64,000 nucleotides of DNA, from the NCBI RefSeq assembly GCF_900105315.1, contig NZ_LT629766.1:248001-312000 (forward strand), read 5' to 3'. This stretch comes from Brevibacterium siliguriense. GTDB taxonomy: Bacteria > Actinomycetota > Actinomycetes > Actinomycetales > Brevibacteriaceae. Below are positions 33,878 to 42,064 of this stretch, piece after piece (the stretch's first letter is position 1; each line of letters opens with the position of its first letter). Below the pieces are notes generated by a model. The model did not search any database. It had not been told where the DNA came from and saw only the letters and a program-made list of their open reading frames with translations. The translations under genes and the position numbers were made by a program.

Positions 33878-34141
33878 ATGAACATGAAACGAATAGGCGC
33901 AGTGAGCCTGGCTGCGGCCACACTGGCCTCTGCGAGCCTCTTCGGCGCGACCGCGGCACAAGCTGGACCGAGCAAATACTGGAGTGCCAATTTCCGCAAT
34001 GTAGAGACATGCTCAATTGGGGTTAAGCATTACATCAACCATATTGAAAACCTCGGTTACACACTGAGAGCCGGAAATTGCACACCTGACGATTATGGGA
34101 ACCCGAACTCGAGATACACAGGCGCCGTCCTCTACAAGTAA
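33878..34141 (+). CDS. Small secreted two-cysteine protein
   Basis: An 87-residue precursor with a strong ribosome site (AGAGGAG). The Sec signal is classic: MNMKR, a hydrophobic LAAATLASASLFGAT core and cleavage after AQA (residue 29). The mature 58 residues begin GPSKYWSANFRNVETC and contain only two Cys (VETCSIG and AGNCTPDD), likely one disulfide, plus many Asn, Tyr and Gly. Composition is lower in GC and less biased than neighbours. No known family was recognised. It could be an extracellular signal, toxin-like peptide, inhibitor or surface protein; nothing near it (SNF2 helicase, NTF2-like) suggests a role. Confidence 0.75.
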   Translation: MNMKRIGAVSLAAATLASASLFGATAAQAGPSKYWSANFRNVETCSIGVKHYINHIENLGYTLRAGNCTPDDYGNPNSRYTGAVLYK

Positions 34142-34266
34142 GGAGAGTCTGCGGGCGTCACGATCCTGTCAGCCGGATGCGGGGCGCCCGCTTGCACCGG
34201 CGGTACCGTCAACTGTCAAGAGCTCCCACCACACCCCATGTCACCGCGCGATGAGATGATGACAGG

Positions 34267-37200
34267 GTGCCTGAGACCTCCCCGACCACCGGTTCCGCCA
34301 TCCCCGCCGATTGGCGCGAGGCCTTCGCCCCGCTCGCCGAGGCGGCTCCGCACTCGCACACGCCCGTGGCCTTGGGATTCGAGCTCGTTCAGGTCATTCC
34401 CCGGACATGGTTCGAGGCCCAACACTCTGTCCTCCTCGACAAGGACGACGTCACCCCGGGAGTGAACCCGAGCCTCGCGATCCGTCCGCTCATGCTCAGC
34501 GAGTCCGGCAACTGGGTGAAGAAGTCCCTGTCGTGGCGCACCATCGACCGCATGGCCCGCCAGCACGACATCGACCCGGCCCACCAGGAATGGTTCGCTC
34601 AACTCGCCGGGCTGCGCACCCGTGGGAAAACGGATTTCACCCCCGACGGGGCGCCGTACCACCTCGGCGATTTCCGCACTCCCCTGCTGTGGGACCACTT
34701 CCTACAGGGGAAGGCCCTCGGCATCGAATTCGTCGGCATCAATCAGGGCATGACAGTCCGCATCGGACACAACGCGAAAGCCGCCATCGACATCCGCCGC
34801 AGCCAGAACCGCCTGCAGGTGCAGACCCGGGCAATGATCGACGAACGCGAATATGACTCCGGGCTGATCAAGCCGATCTGGACGCACGGCTTCTTCGGCA
34901 TCGACATCACCAGCGGTTTCACCGTCACCCTCGCCCCCGCGGAGACCCCGACGAAGGAATCCGCACTGTCCGTGCTCCAGTCCCCCGGGCCGATCACGAT
35001 CCCCGCTGCCGAGGCCGAAGAGTTCTTCGAGGAGTACTACCCGCAGCTGCGCTCCAGCGCCGAGGTCATCAGCAGCGACGCCACCGTCGCCTTCCCGCAG
35101 TACGGTCGCCCCCGCCTCGTCGTCTTCGCCTCGTTCGGCGCCGGGGACAAACTCTCCTTGCGCTGGTACTGGGAATACCACGGACCGCGCCGCACCTTCC
35201 CGGTCATCGATCGATTGAGGCTCAGCGCCGCCTCGGCGAGGGAGTACGCGGAGCAACGCGAACTCGACTTCGAAGATGCCGTCGTCACCGAGGTCGACAA
35301 ACTCCTTGCCGACACCCACGAAACCGGCTCCGCCCTGTCGGCCATCAGTGACGTCGAACTCGACGACGCGGACACCGCGGATTTCGTCGTCAACGTCCTG
35401 CCCGGGCTCGAGGAGATCGAGCACGTCAAGGTCGTCACACGCGGTAAGAAGCAGCCGTACCGGGAGCTCGGCGGGGAGCCGAATGTGAAGATCACCTCGG
35501 TCGAGTCGGAGAAGAACGACTGGTTCGACCTCGGCTTCCAGATCAGCATCGACGGCCACCCGGTCCCCTTCGTCAAGCTGTACAAGGCATTGGCGGCCGG
35601 GACGACGAAGATCAAGCTCTCCGACGATTCGTTCCTGTCGCTCAACAAGCCGATCTTCGACAAGCTCAAAGCCCTTCTCGCCGAGGCGGACCTCATTCCC
35701 GAATGGGAGCCCGGAGCACCGAAGATCTCCCGCATGCACGCAGGTCTGTGGGCGGATTTCGAGGACCTCGCCGATGAGTCCGAACCGGCCGCGACCTGGC
35801 GCGATTCCGTGCGGGCCCTGGCCGACCTCGATCACCTGCCCGCCACCGAGGTTCCCGACTTGAACGGCGCGAAGCTGCGCCCGTATCAGGTGCAGGGTTT
35901 CCGCTGGCTGGCGCTGCTGTACTCGTGCCGTCTCGGGGGGATCCTCGCCGACGACATGGGCTTGGGCAAGACCCTGCAGACGCTTGCGCTCATCAAGCAT
36001 GCGAAGGCAAGCACCCCCTTCCTCGTCGTCGCGCCGACCTCTGTGGTCCCGAACTGGATCAAGGAGGCGACCGCGTTCACACCTGACCTCGACGTTCGTG
36101 TCGTGGCCGAATCGACGCGGGCACGTGGGGTCGACCTCGCCGAGGTGGCTCACGGTGCCGATGTCATCGTCATGTCGTATGCGATGCTCCGGTTGGAGGA
36201 GACGCCGATTTCACGGATGGAGTGGGCGGGGCTCATCCTCGACGAGGCGCAGTTCGTGAAGAATTCCACTGCTCAGACGCACTTGGCGGCGAAGGAAGTG
36301 CGTGCCCCGTTCCGTTTGGCGCTGACCGGAACCCCGTTGGAGAACTCGCTCAAGGACGTGTGGTCACTGTTCTCGATCACGGCGCCGGGACTGTTTCCGT
36401 CACCGCATCGGTTCGAAGAGGAGTACCTACGACCGATCGAATCGGGTGAGAACCCGGGACGGATGCAGCGTCTGCAGAAGCGGATCCGACCGTTCATGAT
36501 GCGGCGGACGAAAGATCTGGTGGCCGCGGACCTGCCGGAGAAGCAGGAACAGGTCATCTCGGTCGAGCTCAATTCCGCGCACCGGAGACTCTACGATCGG
36601 ATTCTGCAGAAGGAGCGGAAGAAGATCCTCGGCTTCATCGACAGTGAGTACGACAAGCAGCGGTTCATCGTCTTCCGGTCGCTGACGCTGCTGCGGATGC
36701 TCGCTCTCGATCCGTCGATCGTCGATGCCGAACATACTGAGGTGCCGTCGTCGAAGTTGGCTGCGCTCTTGGAACGGCTCGACGATGTCATCGCCGAGGG
36801 CCACCGGTCGATCGTGTTCAGCCAGTTCACTTCGTTCCTGACCAATGTCGCCGCGGAACTCGACGCTCGCGGGATTTCCTATGTTCTCCTCGACGGGTCG
36901 ACGCGGAACCGCGGGGCCGTGGTCGATGCGTTCCGGTCGGGTGCGGCACCGGTGTTCCTCATCAGCCTCAAGGCCGGCGGGTTCGGCCTCAACCTCACCG
37001 AGGCGGATTATGTCTTCCTCATGGATCCGTGGTGGAATCCTGCCTCGGAGAATCAGGCGATCGACCGCGCACACCGGATCGGGCAGACGAAGAACGTCAT
37101 GGTCTACCGCTACGTCGCCGAAGGTACGATCGAGGAGAAGGTGCTCGCCCTGCAGAAGCGCAAAGCCGAACTCTTCGATGACCTCATGTCGGACTCCGGC

Positions 37201-37284
37201 ACCTACGAGGGTCGCGGTCCGGACGGTCAGGCTTTCAGCCAGACCGTGACCGCCGCGGACATCAAGGGGCTGCTCGAGGGGTAG
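34267..37284 (+). CDS. SNF2-family DEAD/DEAH helicase
   Basis: The 1005-residue protein is a Swi2/Snf2-type DNA translocase. An N-terminal non-catalytic region (1-520) precedes the ATPase. Motif I is DDMGLGKTLQTLALIKH near residue 560, motif II ILDEAQFVKN near 657, motif III LTGTPLENSL, and the second RecA domain has SQFTSFL, KAGGFGLNLTEAD and the motif VI segment QAIDRAHRIGQTKNV near 929. The start is GTG 34267 with a modest ribosome site. Such bacterial proteins remodel protein-DNA or transcription complexes; relatives resemble RapA-like and HepA-type ATPases. It is a lone gene. Confidence 0.9.
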   Translation: MPETSPTTGSAIPADWREAFAPLAEAAPHSHTPVALGFELVQVIPRTWFEAQHSVLLDKDDVTPGVNPSLAIRPLMLSESGNWVKKSLSWRTIDRMARQHDIDPAHQEWFAQLAGLRTRGKTDFTPDGAPYHLGDFRTPLLWDHFLQGKALGIEFVGINQGMTVRIGHNAKAAIDIRRSQNRLQVQTRAMIDEREYDSGLIKPIWTHGFFGIDITSGFTVTLAPAETPTKESALSVLQSPGPITIPAAEAEEFFEEYYPQLRSSAEVISSDATVAFPQYGRPRLVVFASFGAGDKLSLRWYWEYHGPRRTFPVIDRLRLSAASAREYAEQRELDFEDAVVTEVDKLLADTHETGSALSAISDVELDDADTADFVVNVLPGLEEIEHVKVVTRGKKQPYRELGGEPNVKITSVESEKNDWFDLGFQISIDGHPVPFVKLYKALAAGTTKIKLSDDSFLSLNKPIFDKLKALLAEADLIPEWEPGAPKISRMHAGLWADFEDLADESEPAATWRDSVRALADLDHLPATEVPDLNGAKLRPYQVQGFRWLALLYSCRLGGILADDMGLGKTLQTLALIKHAKASTPFLVVAPTSVVPNWIKEATAFTPDLDVRVVAESTRARGVDLAEVAHGADVIVMSYAMLRLEETPISRMEWAGLILDEAQFVKNSTAQTHLAAKEVRAPFRLALTGTPLENSLKDVWSLFSITAPGLFPSPHRFEEEYLRPIESGENPGRMQRLQKRIRPFMMRRTKDLVAADLPEKQEQVISVELNSAHRRLYDRILQKERKKILGFIDSEYDKQRFIVFRSLTLLRMLALDPSIVDAEHTEVPSSKLAALLERLDDVIAEGHRSIVFSQFTSFLTNVAAELDARGISYVLLDGSTRNRGAVVDAFRSGAAPVFLISLKAGGFGLNLTEADYVFLMDPWWNPASENQAIDRAHRIGQTKNVMVYRYVAEGTIEEKVLALQKRKAELFDDLMSDSGTYEGRGPDGQAFSQTVTAADIKGLLEG

Positions 37285-37355
37285 GGGCGCGGGCCGTTAG
37301 GTGCCTGCGACATGTCACTCTCCTCCTACGCCTAGCTGCTCCCCCGTCGGTCCTA

Positions 37356-37676
37356 TCAGGCCATTGAGAGGAACAGCTTCTCGAGCTCTTCGGTGCGCAC
37401 TTCGTCCTCGTCATCCTCGAGGCACTCCCGCAGTGCCGTCGAGATGATGAGGAATCCCGCCCGGTCGAGCGCCTTCGACACCGCCGAGAGCTGATGGATC
37501 ACATCGCGGCAGTGGCTTCCGTCCTCGACCGCGGTGATCACCGCGCCGAGCTGCCCCTGTGCCCGGCGCAGTCGATTGAGGACCTTCTTCTGCGCGTCAG
37601 GGTCGGCGAGCATCCGCTCTCCCGGGTCCGCTTCTGCCTCTGTCGGCTCAGTCAGAGCTGTGTCGCGTTCGCTCAT
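37356..37676 (-). CDS. cstR: CsoR/CstR-type persulfide-sensing repressor
   Basis: The 106-residue DUF156 protein has the helical CsoR fold. Cys56 and Cys85 are 29 residues apart as in copper sensor CsoR, but the position of the copper-binding His (four before the second Cys) is Ala81. That loss is the mark of CstR proteins, which sense sulfane sulfur by cysteine persulfidation or di/trisulfide bridging. A CstR role is strengthened by the divergent persulfide dioxygenase-rhodanese gene. N-terminal 20 residues are acidic and extra. It is divergently transcribed over two G/C-rich operator palindromes and should repress both directions until reactive sulfur appears. Confidence 0.82.
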   Translation of the reverse strand: MSERDTALTEPTEAEADPGERMLADPDAQKKVLNRLRRAQGQLGAVITAVEDGSHCRDVIHQLSAVSKALDRAGFLIISTALRECLEDDEDEVRTEELEKLFLSMA

Positions 37677-37700
37677 CGTCGTCCTTTCACGTACTCGATG

Positions 37701-37755
37701 TTGACATCAACTATACCCCTACGGGTATATTGAATGCATACCCCAGAGGGTATAC
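37701..37755 (+). promoter_or_regulatory. Promoter with two CsoR/CstR operator palindromes
   Basis: Two copies of ATACCCC-N-GGGTAT-like palindromes lie at 37712-37729 (TATACCCCTACGGGTATA) and 37738-37753 (ATACCCCAGAGGGTAT). A plus-strand TTGACA (37701-37706) and TATATT (37726-37731) flank or overlap the first site, so repressor there would block the persulfide operon. These G-tract palindromes match known CsoR-family operators. Confidence 0.82.
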
Positions 37756-37806
37756 GAAGCCAATAACGAGCAGGCCAGCAATGGTCGAAGAAGGAGATTG
37801 ATTGCC

Positions 37807-37992
37807 ATGTGTCGAGCAGCGACGTGCCGAGTATGCGGAAAGACCACGTGGGCAGGGTGCGGACAGCACGTCCAGTCGGTGAAGAGCACAGTCCCGGCCG
37901 GCCAGTGGTGCAACGGCAAGCACACCCAAGCCGAAGAGGATGCGGCCCGAGCGGCCAAGCCCAGCTTCCTCGCCCGCATTTTCGGCCGCTGA
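37807..37992 (+). CDS. Small Cys-rich protein of the persulfide locus
   Basis: A 61-residue protein with a compact cysteine motif: MCRAATCRVCGKTTWAGCGQ, holding four Cys, then HVQSV, then a further Cys (WCNGKHTQAEED). The basic C-terminus ends KPSFLARIFGR. The CxxC-G-K-T-T-W-x-G-C-G-x-H block recurs in small actinobacterial proteins of unknown role, in my recollection often near sulfur genes. It could bind zinc or iron, or carry sulfane sulfur. Start ATG 37807 follows GAAGGAG at ten bases. It is first in the persulfide operon, 46 bp before the fusion enzyme. Confidence 0.65.
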   Translation: MCRAATCRVCGKTTWAGCGQHVQSVKSTVPAGQWCNGKHTQAEEDAARAAKPSFLARIFGR

Positions 37993-38038
37993 TCCCACGT
38001 CAGACCAGACACCCCTCGATCACGGAAAGAAGGCTCCC

Positions 38039-39433
38039 ATGCTCCTCGAACGCATCTTCGACGCCGACCTCGCCCACGCCAGCTACGTCATCGCATGCCA
38101 GGCGAGCAAGGAGGCGATCGTTGTCGATCCCCGCAGAGATATCGCGGTCTATCGCGAATTCGCAGCTCACCACGGACTGACGATCACCGCGGTCACCGAG
38201 ACCCACATCCACGCCGATTACCTCTCCGGCACCCGCGAGCTCGCCGCGGCCACGGGCGCGACAATGTACGTTTCCGCGGAGGGAGGCCCCGACTGGACCT
38301 ACGGGGCGGGCTTCGACGATGCCATTCAGCTGCGCGACGGTGACGAGATCACCCTCGGCAACATCAACCTGCGCGCCTCGCACACCCCCGGCCACACGCC
38401 CGAGCACCTGTCCTTCCTCGTCACCGACGGCGCACAGGCCGATGCACCGGGATTCATGCTCACCGGTGACTTCGTCTTCGTCGGAGACATCGGACGCCCG
38501 GACCTCCTCGACGAGGCTGCCGGCGGCTCCGACACCCGCTTCGCCGGTGCCCGACACCTCTTCGCCAGTCTCCGCGACCGTCTGCTCACGCTGCCCGACT
38601 ATGTGCAGATCCTGCCGGCTCACGGCGCGGGAAGCGCCTGCGGCAAGGCCTTGGGCGCCATACCCACGTCGACGGTCGGATACGAGCGCACCTTCGCCTG
38701 GTGGTCTCCGTACCTCGAACGCGGCGATGAGCAGGGCTTCGTCGACGAACTGCTCTCCGGGCAGCCCGACGCGCACGCCTACTTCGCCAGAATGAAGACC
38801 GAGAACCGAGAGGGGCCATCACTCCTCGGCAAGCTCAGTGACCTTGAAGAACTCGACGCGGGCCGTCTGCAGGAGCGGATCGACGACGGATCGACCGTCC
38901 TCATCGACACCCGGCCGATCGAAGACGTCCACGCAGGAACGCCTGCCGGTGCTCTGCACATCCCGGGCCCCGGCAAGGCTGCGAGCTTCGGAGCCTGGGT
39001 CTTCGACCCGGCCACGGAGTCGACGCCGATCGTCGTCCTCGCCGATGACGCAGAGCAGGCAGCGGAGTATCGGGATCATCTCATCAGGGTCGGAATCGAC
39101 ACGGTCACCGGCTACGTCACCTCACTTGCCGGCATGGTACTGCATCCGGTCGACCTGGTCGACCCGGCGAACCTCGCAGATTCCACCGACATCCGCCTCG
39201 TCGATGTCCGCTCGAAGAACGAGCACGCTGGGGGCCACATCCCCGGTGCGACCCAACTCAGCGGCGGCCGAGCCCTGTGGGAACTCGACCGCCTGCCCAG
39301 CGAAGGCCGGATCGTCACCTACTGCCAGAGCGGCACCCGGAGCAGCATCACGGCAAGCGCCCTGCGCCGCGCCGGATACCAGGTCGCGGAGCTCGCCGGC
39401 TCCTATGACGCGTGGCGGTCCCTCGGTTCCTGA
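38039..39433 (+). CDS. Persulfide dioxygenase-rhodanese fusion (ETHE1-like)
   Basis: A 464-residue protein with a metallo-beta-lactamase fold ETHE1-like domain (1-250) and two rhodanese domains (about 275-355 and 365-464). The MBL motif THIHADYLSG gives His56, His58 and Asp60; GHTPEHLSF and the late SLPAHGAGS-like ILPAHGAGS give further iron ligands. The first rhodanese (TVLIDTRPIED) lacks the active Cys; the second has it as Cys429 in TYCQSGTRSS. The dioxygenase turns glutathione- or thiol-persulfide into sulfite, and the rhodanese moves sulfane sulfur. ATG 38039 follows GAAAGAAGG. It is under CstR control. Confidence 0.9.
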   Translation: MLLERIFDADLAHASYVIACQASKEAIVVDPRRDIAVYREFAAHHGLTITAVTETHIHADYLSGTRELAAATGATMYVSAEGGPDWTYGAGFDDAIQLRDGDEITLGNINLRASHTPGHTPEHLSFLVTDGAQADAPGFMLTGDFVFVGDIGRPDLLDEAAGGSDTRFAGARHLFASLRDRLLTLPDYVQILPAHGAGSACGKALGAIPTSTVGYERTFAWWSPYLERGDEQGFVDELLSGQPDAHAYFARMKTENREGPSLLGKLSDLEELDAGRLQERIDDGSTVLIDTRPIEDVHAGTPAGALHIPGPGKAASFGAWVFDPATESTPIVVLADDAEQAAEYRDHLIRVGIDTVTGYVTSLAGMVLHPVDLVDPANLADSTDIRLVDVRSKNEHAGGHIPGATQLSGGRALWELDRLPSEGRIVTYCQSGTRSSITASALRRAGYQVAELAGSYDAWRSLGS

Positions 39434-39487
39434 ACTGGCGCAGGCCTGCTTGAGGGGGAACGACGGCGTCTGACCTCACAGATCCCA

Positions 39488-39528
39488 CGGGAATATTTAC
39501 TTTAGAAGCTCTAAAGTAAATATTCCCG
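39488..39528. terminator. Perfect 19-bp AT-rich inverted repeat, 3-base loop
   Basis: CGGGAATATTTACTTTAGA (39488-39506) and its exact complement (39510-39528) surround the loop AGC. It lies between two convergent genes: 55 bp past the persulfide fusion stop and 12 bp past the minus-strand nuclease stop. A bidirectional terminator is the simplest reading, but a 19-bp perfect palindrome that is mostly A/T is unusual in this genome and could also be a junction of acquired DNA. Confidence 0.6.
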
Positions 39529-39539
39529 CGGTCTTGTTC

Positions 39540-40636
39540 CTATGCTATGTAGCCCTTCACCGTTTCTCGGATCGCATCTGCGTGCAGATAGATGTCGTCA
39601 AGACCGTCGATCGGATGCCGGGACTCGTTCTTGTCGGCATCAAAGATGCCGAGATACTTCTGCTTCTTACCGTTGAAATGGAGCCGTGCAATCGGCTTCC
39701 GATTGTTGTCATCCAAGAGCACAGCAAAGTAGGACTTGGCATCACGCTGCGCAACGCGCTCGGGCTTCACCTCGCTGCAACTGATTGCCTTCACGATCTG
39801 GTACCCCTCAAGTTCCTCTAGGGTCGTCTCAATTTCCGTATCTCGGTCCAGATCCGATTTGGCGACTTCCGCGCTGGTGACAGCTTCGTCGGTCGAAACA
39901 TGCACTGGGGCTGCCGCCTCGGAAGCCCCAACGCTGTCTTCAGGCGATCGTTCACTCTCTCGTTGAGGAATTGTTTCGCCGCTTTGGATACGAGCTGAGT
40001 GAACTGCGCTTTGGCGTCCTGCGTAAATCGACCGTCGTAGACACGGCTGGTGAAGAGGCGCACGAACGCCTCATCCGGCTCCTTGAACTGCCCGGCAATT
40101 TCTCTCTTGATGGCTCCGACGTACTTCAGTTCTTCTGCAGCGCTGACTACCGAATCGAGGTCGAACACTTCTTTGGTCAACTTCTTGAGTTCCGGAACGA
40201 TCGTCTCGTCGATCTCGTTGAGGTCGAGCACCAAGAAGGGCCTGTCGTCCATTCTGTTCGGCGCATCGAGGTCGGTATAGAAGTTATAGACCTCGCCGTT
40301 TGTGAGAACTGCGATCCGAGCATTTGTCACGGAGAAATACCGGAAGAGCTGGGACGCGTGCTCGATCTTCAACGGCTCCGTCGATTTCTTGCACTCGATG
40401 AGGATCTGCACTTCACCATCGCGCATGATGGCGTAGTCGACCTTCTCGCTCTTCTTCACTCCCACATCAGCCGAAAACTCTGGCACCACCTCAAGAGGGT
40501 TGAAGATGTCGTAACCCAAGATCGTTGAAATGAAGGGCATAATAAACGCGTTCTTCGTTGCCTCTTCGGTCTGAATCGCTTCTCGCTGGTTACTAACCTT
40601 GGAGGCCAAGGCAGACAGCCGATCTTCGAACTCCAT
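39540..40636 (-). pseudogene. HsdR-N-like restriction nuclease, frameshifted
   Basis: The first part (40636 to about 39930) encodes MEFEDRLSALASKV through the HSDR_N/PDEXK-like core, with VDYAIMRDGEVQILIECKKS giving the D...ExK pattern. Reading then shifts by one base into a frame that continues the same protein (STDEAVTSAEVAKSDLDRD to RDAKSYFAVLLDDNNRKPI and the end GLDDIYLHADAI). The joint lies at the run of four C (39926-39929, GGGG on the coding strand). One more G would give one uninterrupted 360-365-residue protein. GC is lower than the flanks, suggesting acquisition. It resembles type I restriction nuclease N-domain proteins that occur alone. Real mutation, phase variation or sequence error cannot be told apart. 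Confidence 0.75.
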
Positions 40637-40801
40637 TGTTCCTCCACAAGCTCACGTCATCGATAGTTGCGTAATTTCAAACTGTAGCCTGCTGGGAATG
40701 ATATGAACCGTCCGGACGCGCATAATGCTGTTTCCATCAGCCGGAGCGTTTAGTCTTTGACCGAGACGACCCGGCAGTCCGAGCACAGAGGGAAGGCTTC
40801 C

Positions 40802-42046
40802 ATGCGCACCCCGATCCCCGACTATCTCGACGAGATCCTCGATGCTCTGCGCGACGATGACTCCGGAAGCGTCGCCGACTACATCCCGGCGCTCAAGGCA
40901 GCGAACCCGGATCTGTTCGCCGTCGCCCTGACGACAGTGGCGGGCAGGACGTACAGCTCGGGCGACTGCGATGTCGAGTTCTCCATCCAGTCGATGTCGA
41001 AGCCCTTTGCCTACGCCGCCGCGCTGGCCGACCGAGGCGAACCGTTCGTGACCTCGCGCGTCGGAGTCGATCCTTCCGGCGAGGCCTTCAACGAGCTTTC
41101 CCTGGAGACCGGGAGCCACCGACCGAGGAACCCGATGATCAATGCGGGCGCCATCACGACTCACCACCTCCTCGTCGGCTCCGGCACCAGCCGACAGATT
41201 CGGGTCGAGCGCGCCCGCGAATTCTTCTCCGAACTCGCCGGCCGCCCGTTGCGCATCGATGAGCGGATCGTCGAATCAGAACTCGAAGCCGCCGACCGCA
41301 ACCTCGCCATCGCCCACATGCTGCGCAATTACGGCATCATCGAGGACGACCCGCACGAAGTCGTCGCCGGATACACCGCGCAATGCTCGATCTCAGTGAC
41401 GGTGCGCGACATCGCGATGATGACTGCGACACTGGCCAACGGCGGAATCCATCCCGTCACCGGCACCACGGTCGTCGCCCGCCCCATTGCCCGGCGGACC
41501 CTGTCGGTCATGGCCTCTGCAGGCATGTACGACGCCGCGGGTTCCTGGTTCACCGATGTCGGAATTCCGGCGAAGAGCGGAGTGGCCGGCGGCCTTCTCG
41601 GCGCTCTTCCGGGGCAGGTGGGCATCGGCACGCTCTCCCCACGCCTCGATGACCACGGCAACAGCGTCCGAGGTCAGAGAGTCTTCCGTCGCCTGTCCGC
41701 AGATATGGGACTCCACCTCATGGACTCCGAGGCGCTCGGTTCACGTGAGCCGCGCAGCATCGCGGTCAGTGGAGATACGACGACCGTTGCCCTGCAGGGA
41801 GTCATCGACTTCACCGGCGCCGAGGTGGTCCTCGACCGACTCGACCGCTCCACCCCGACAACACCGAAGGTCATCATCGACCTCTCTCGGGTCGACAGCT
41901 TCACCGACGTCGGTCGCCGGATGGTCCTCGAGGGCATGCGGCGCCTGAGCCTCGACGGACTCGCTGTCGGACTCAAGGATCCGGATGAAGTCCTACCCGA
42001 GCCCGACCTCGGCGATGGGACCTTTCCGTTCATCCCGAATGACTGA
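40802..42046 (+). CDS. glsA: Glutaminase A with C-terminal STAS domain
   Basis: A 414-residue glutaminase of the serine beta-lactamase-like class. The Ser-x-x-Lys motif is SIQSMSKPF. NPMINAGAITTHHLL, NRNLAIAHML-type DRNLAIAHMLRNYG, and the SGVAGGLLGALPGQ near the C-terminus of the core fit. It hydrolyses glutamine to glutamate and ammonia. Residues about 320-414 form a STAS-like extra domain (VALQGVIDFTGAEVVLDRL and VIIDLSRVDSFTD), as in some longer actinobacterial glutaminases; it may be regulatory. ATG 40802 follows GGGAAGG. The gene is alone and convergent with the MatC-like carrier, 18 bp away. Confidence 0.9.
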   Translation: MRTPIPDYLDEILDALRDDDSGSVADYIPALKAANPDLFAVALTTVAGRTYSSGDCDVEFSIQSMSKPFAYAAALADRGEPFVTSRVGVDPSGEAFNELSLETGSHRPRNPMINAGAITTHHLLVGSGTSRQIRVERAREFFSELAGRPLRIDERIVESELEAADRNLAIAHMLRNYGIIEDDPHEVVAGYTAQCSISVTVRDIAMMTATLANGGIHPVTGTTVVARPIARRTLSVMASAGMYDAAGSWFTDVGIPAKSGVAGGLLGALPGQVGIGTLSPRLDDHGNSVRGQRVFRRLSADMGLHLMDSEALGSREPRSIAVSGDTTTVALQGVIDFTGAEVVLDRLDRSTPTTPKVIIDLSRVDSFTDVGRRMVLEGMRRLSLDGLAVGLKDPDEVLPEPDLGDGTFPFIPND

Positions 42047-42064
42047 GCCCGACGCCGATGCCGC

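Noticed and set aside
34702..36153. 483-codon minus-strand frame inside the SNF2 gene
   Set aside because: The SNF2 frame has all helicase motifs; the opposite frame has only Asp/Glu/Val/Leu-biased sequence typical of high-GC antisense shadows.
39488..39528. tRNA-like or integrase attachment site
   Set aside because: No tRNA fold, no integrase gene in the window, and no second copy of the arm was found flanking the nuclease gene.
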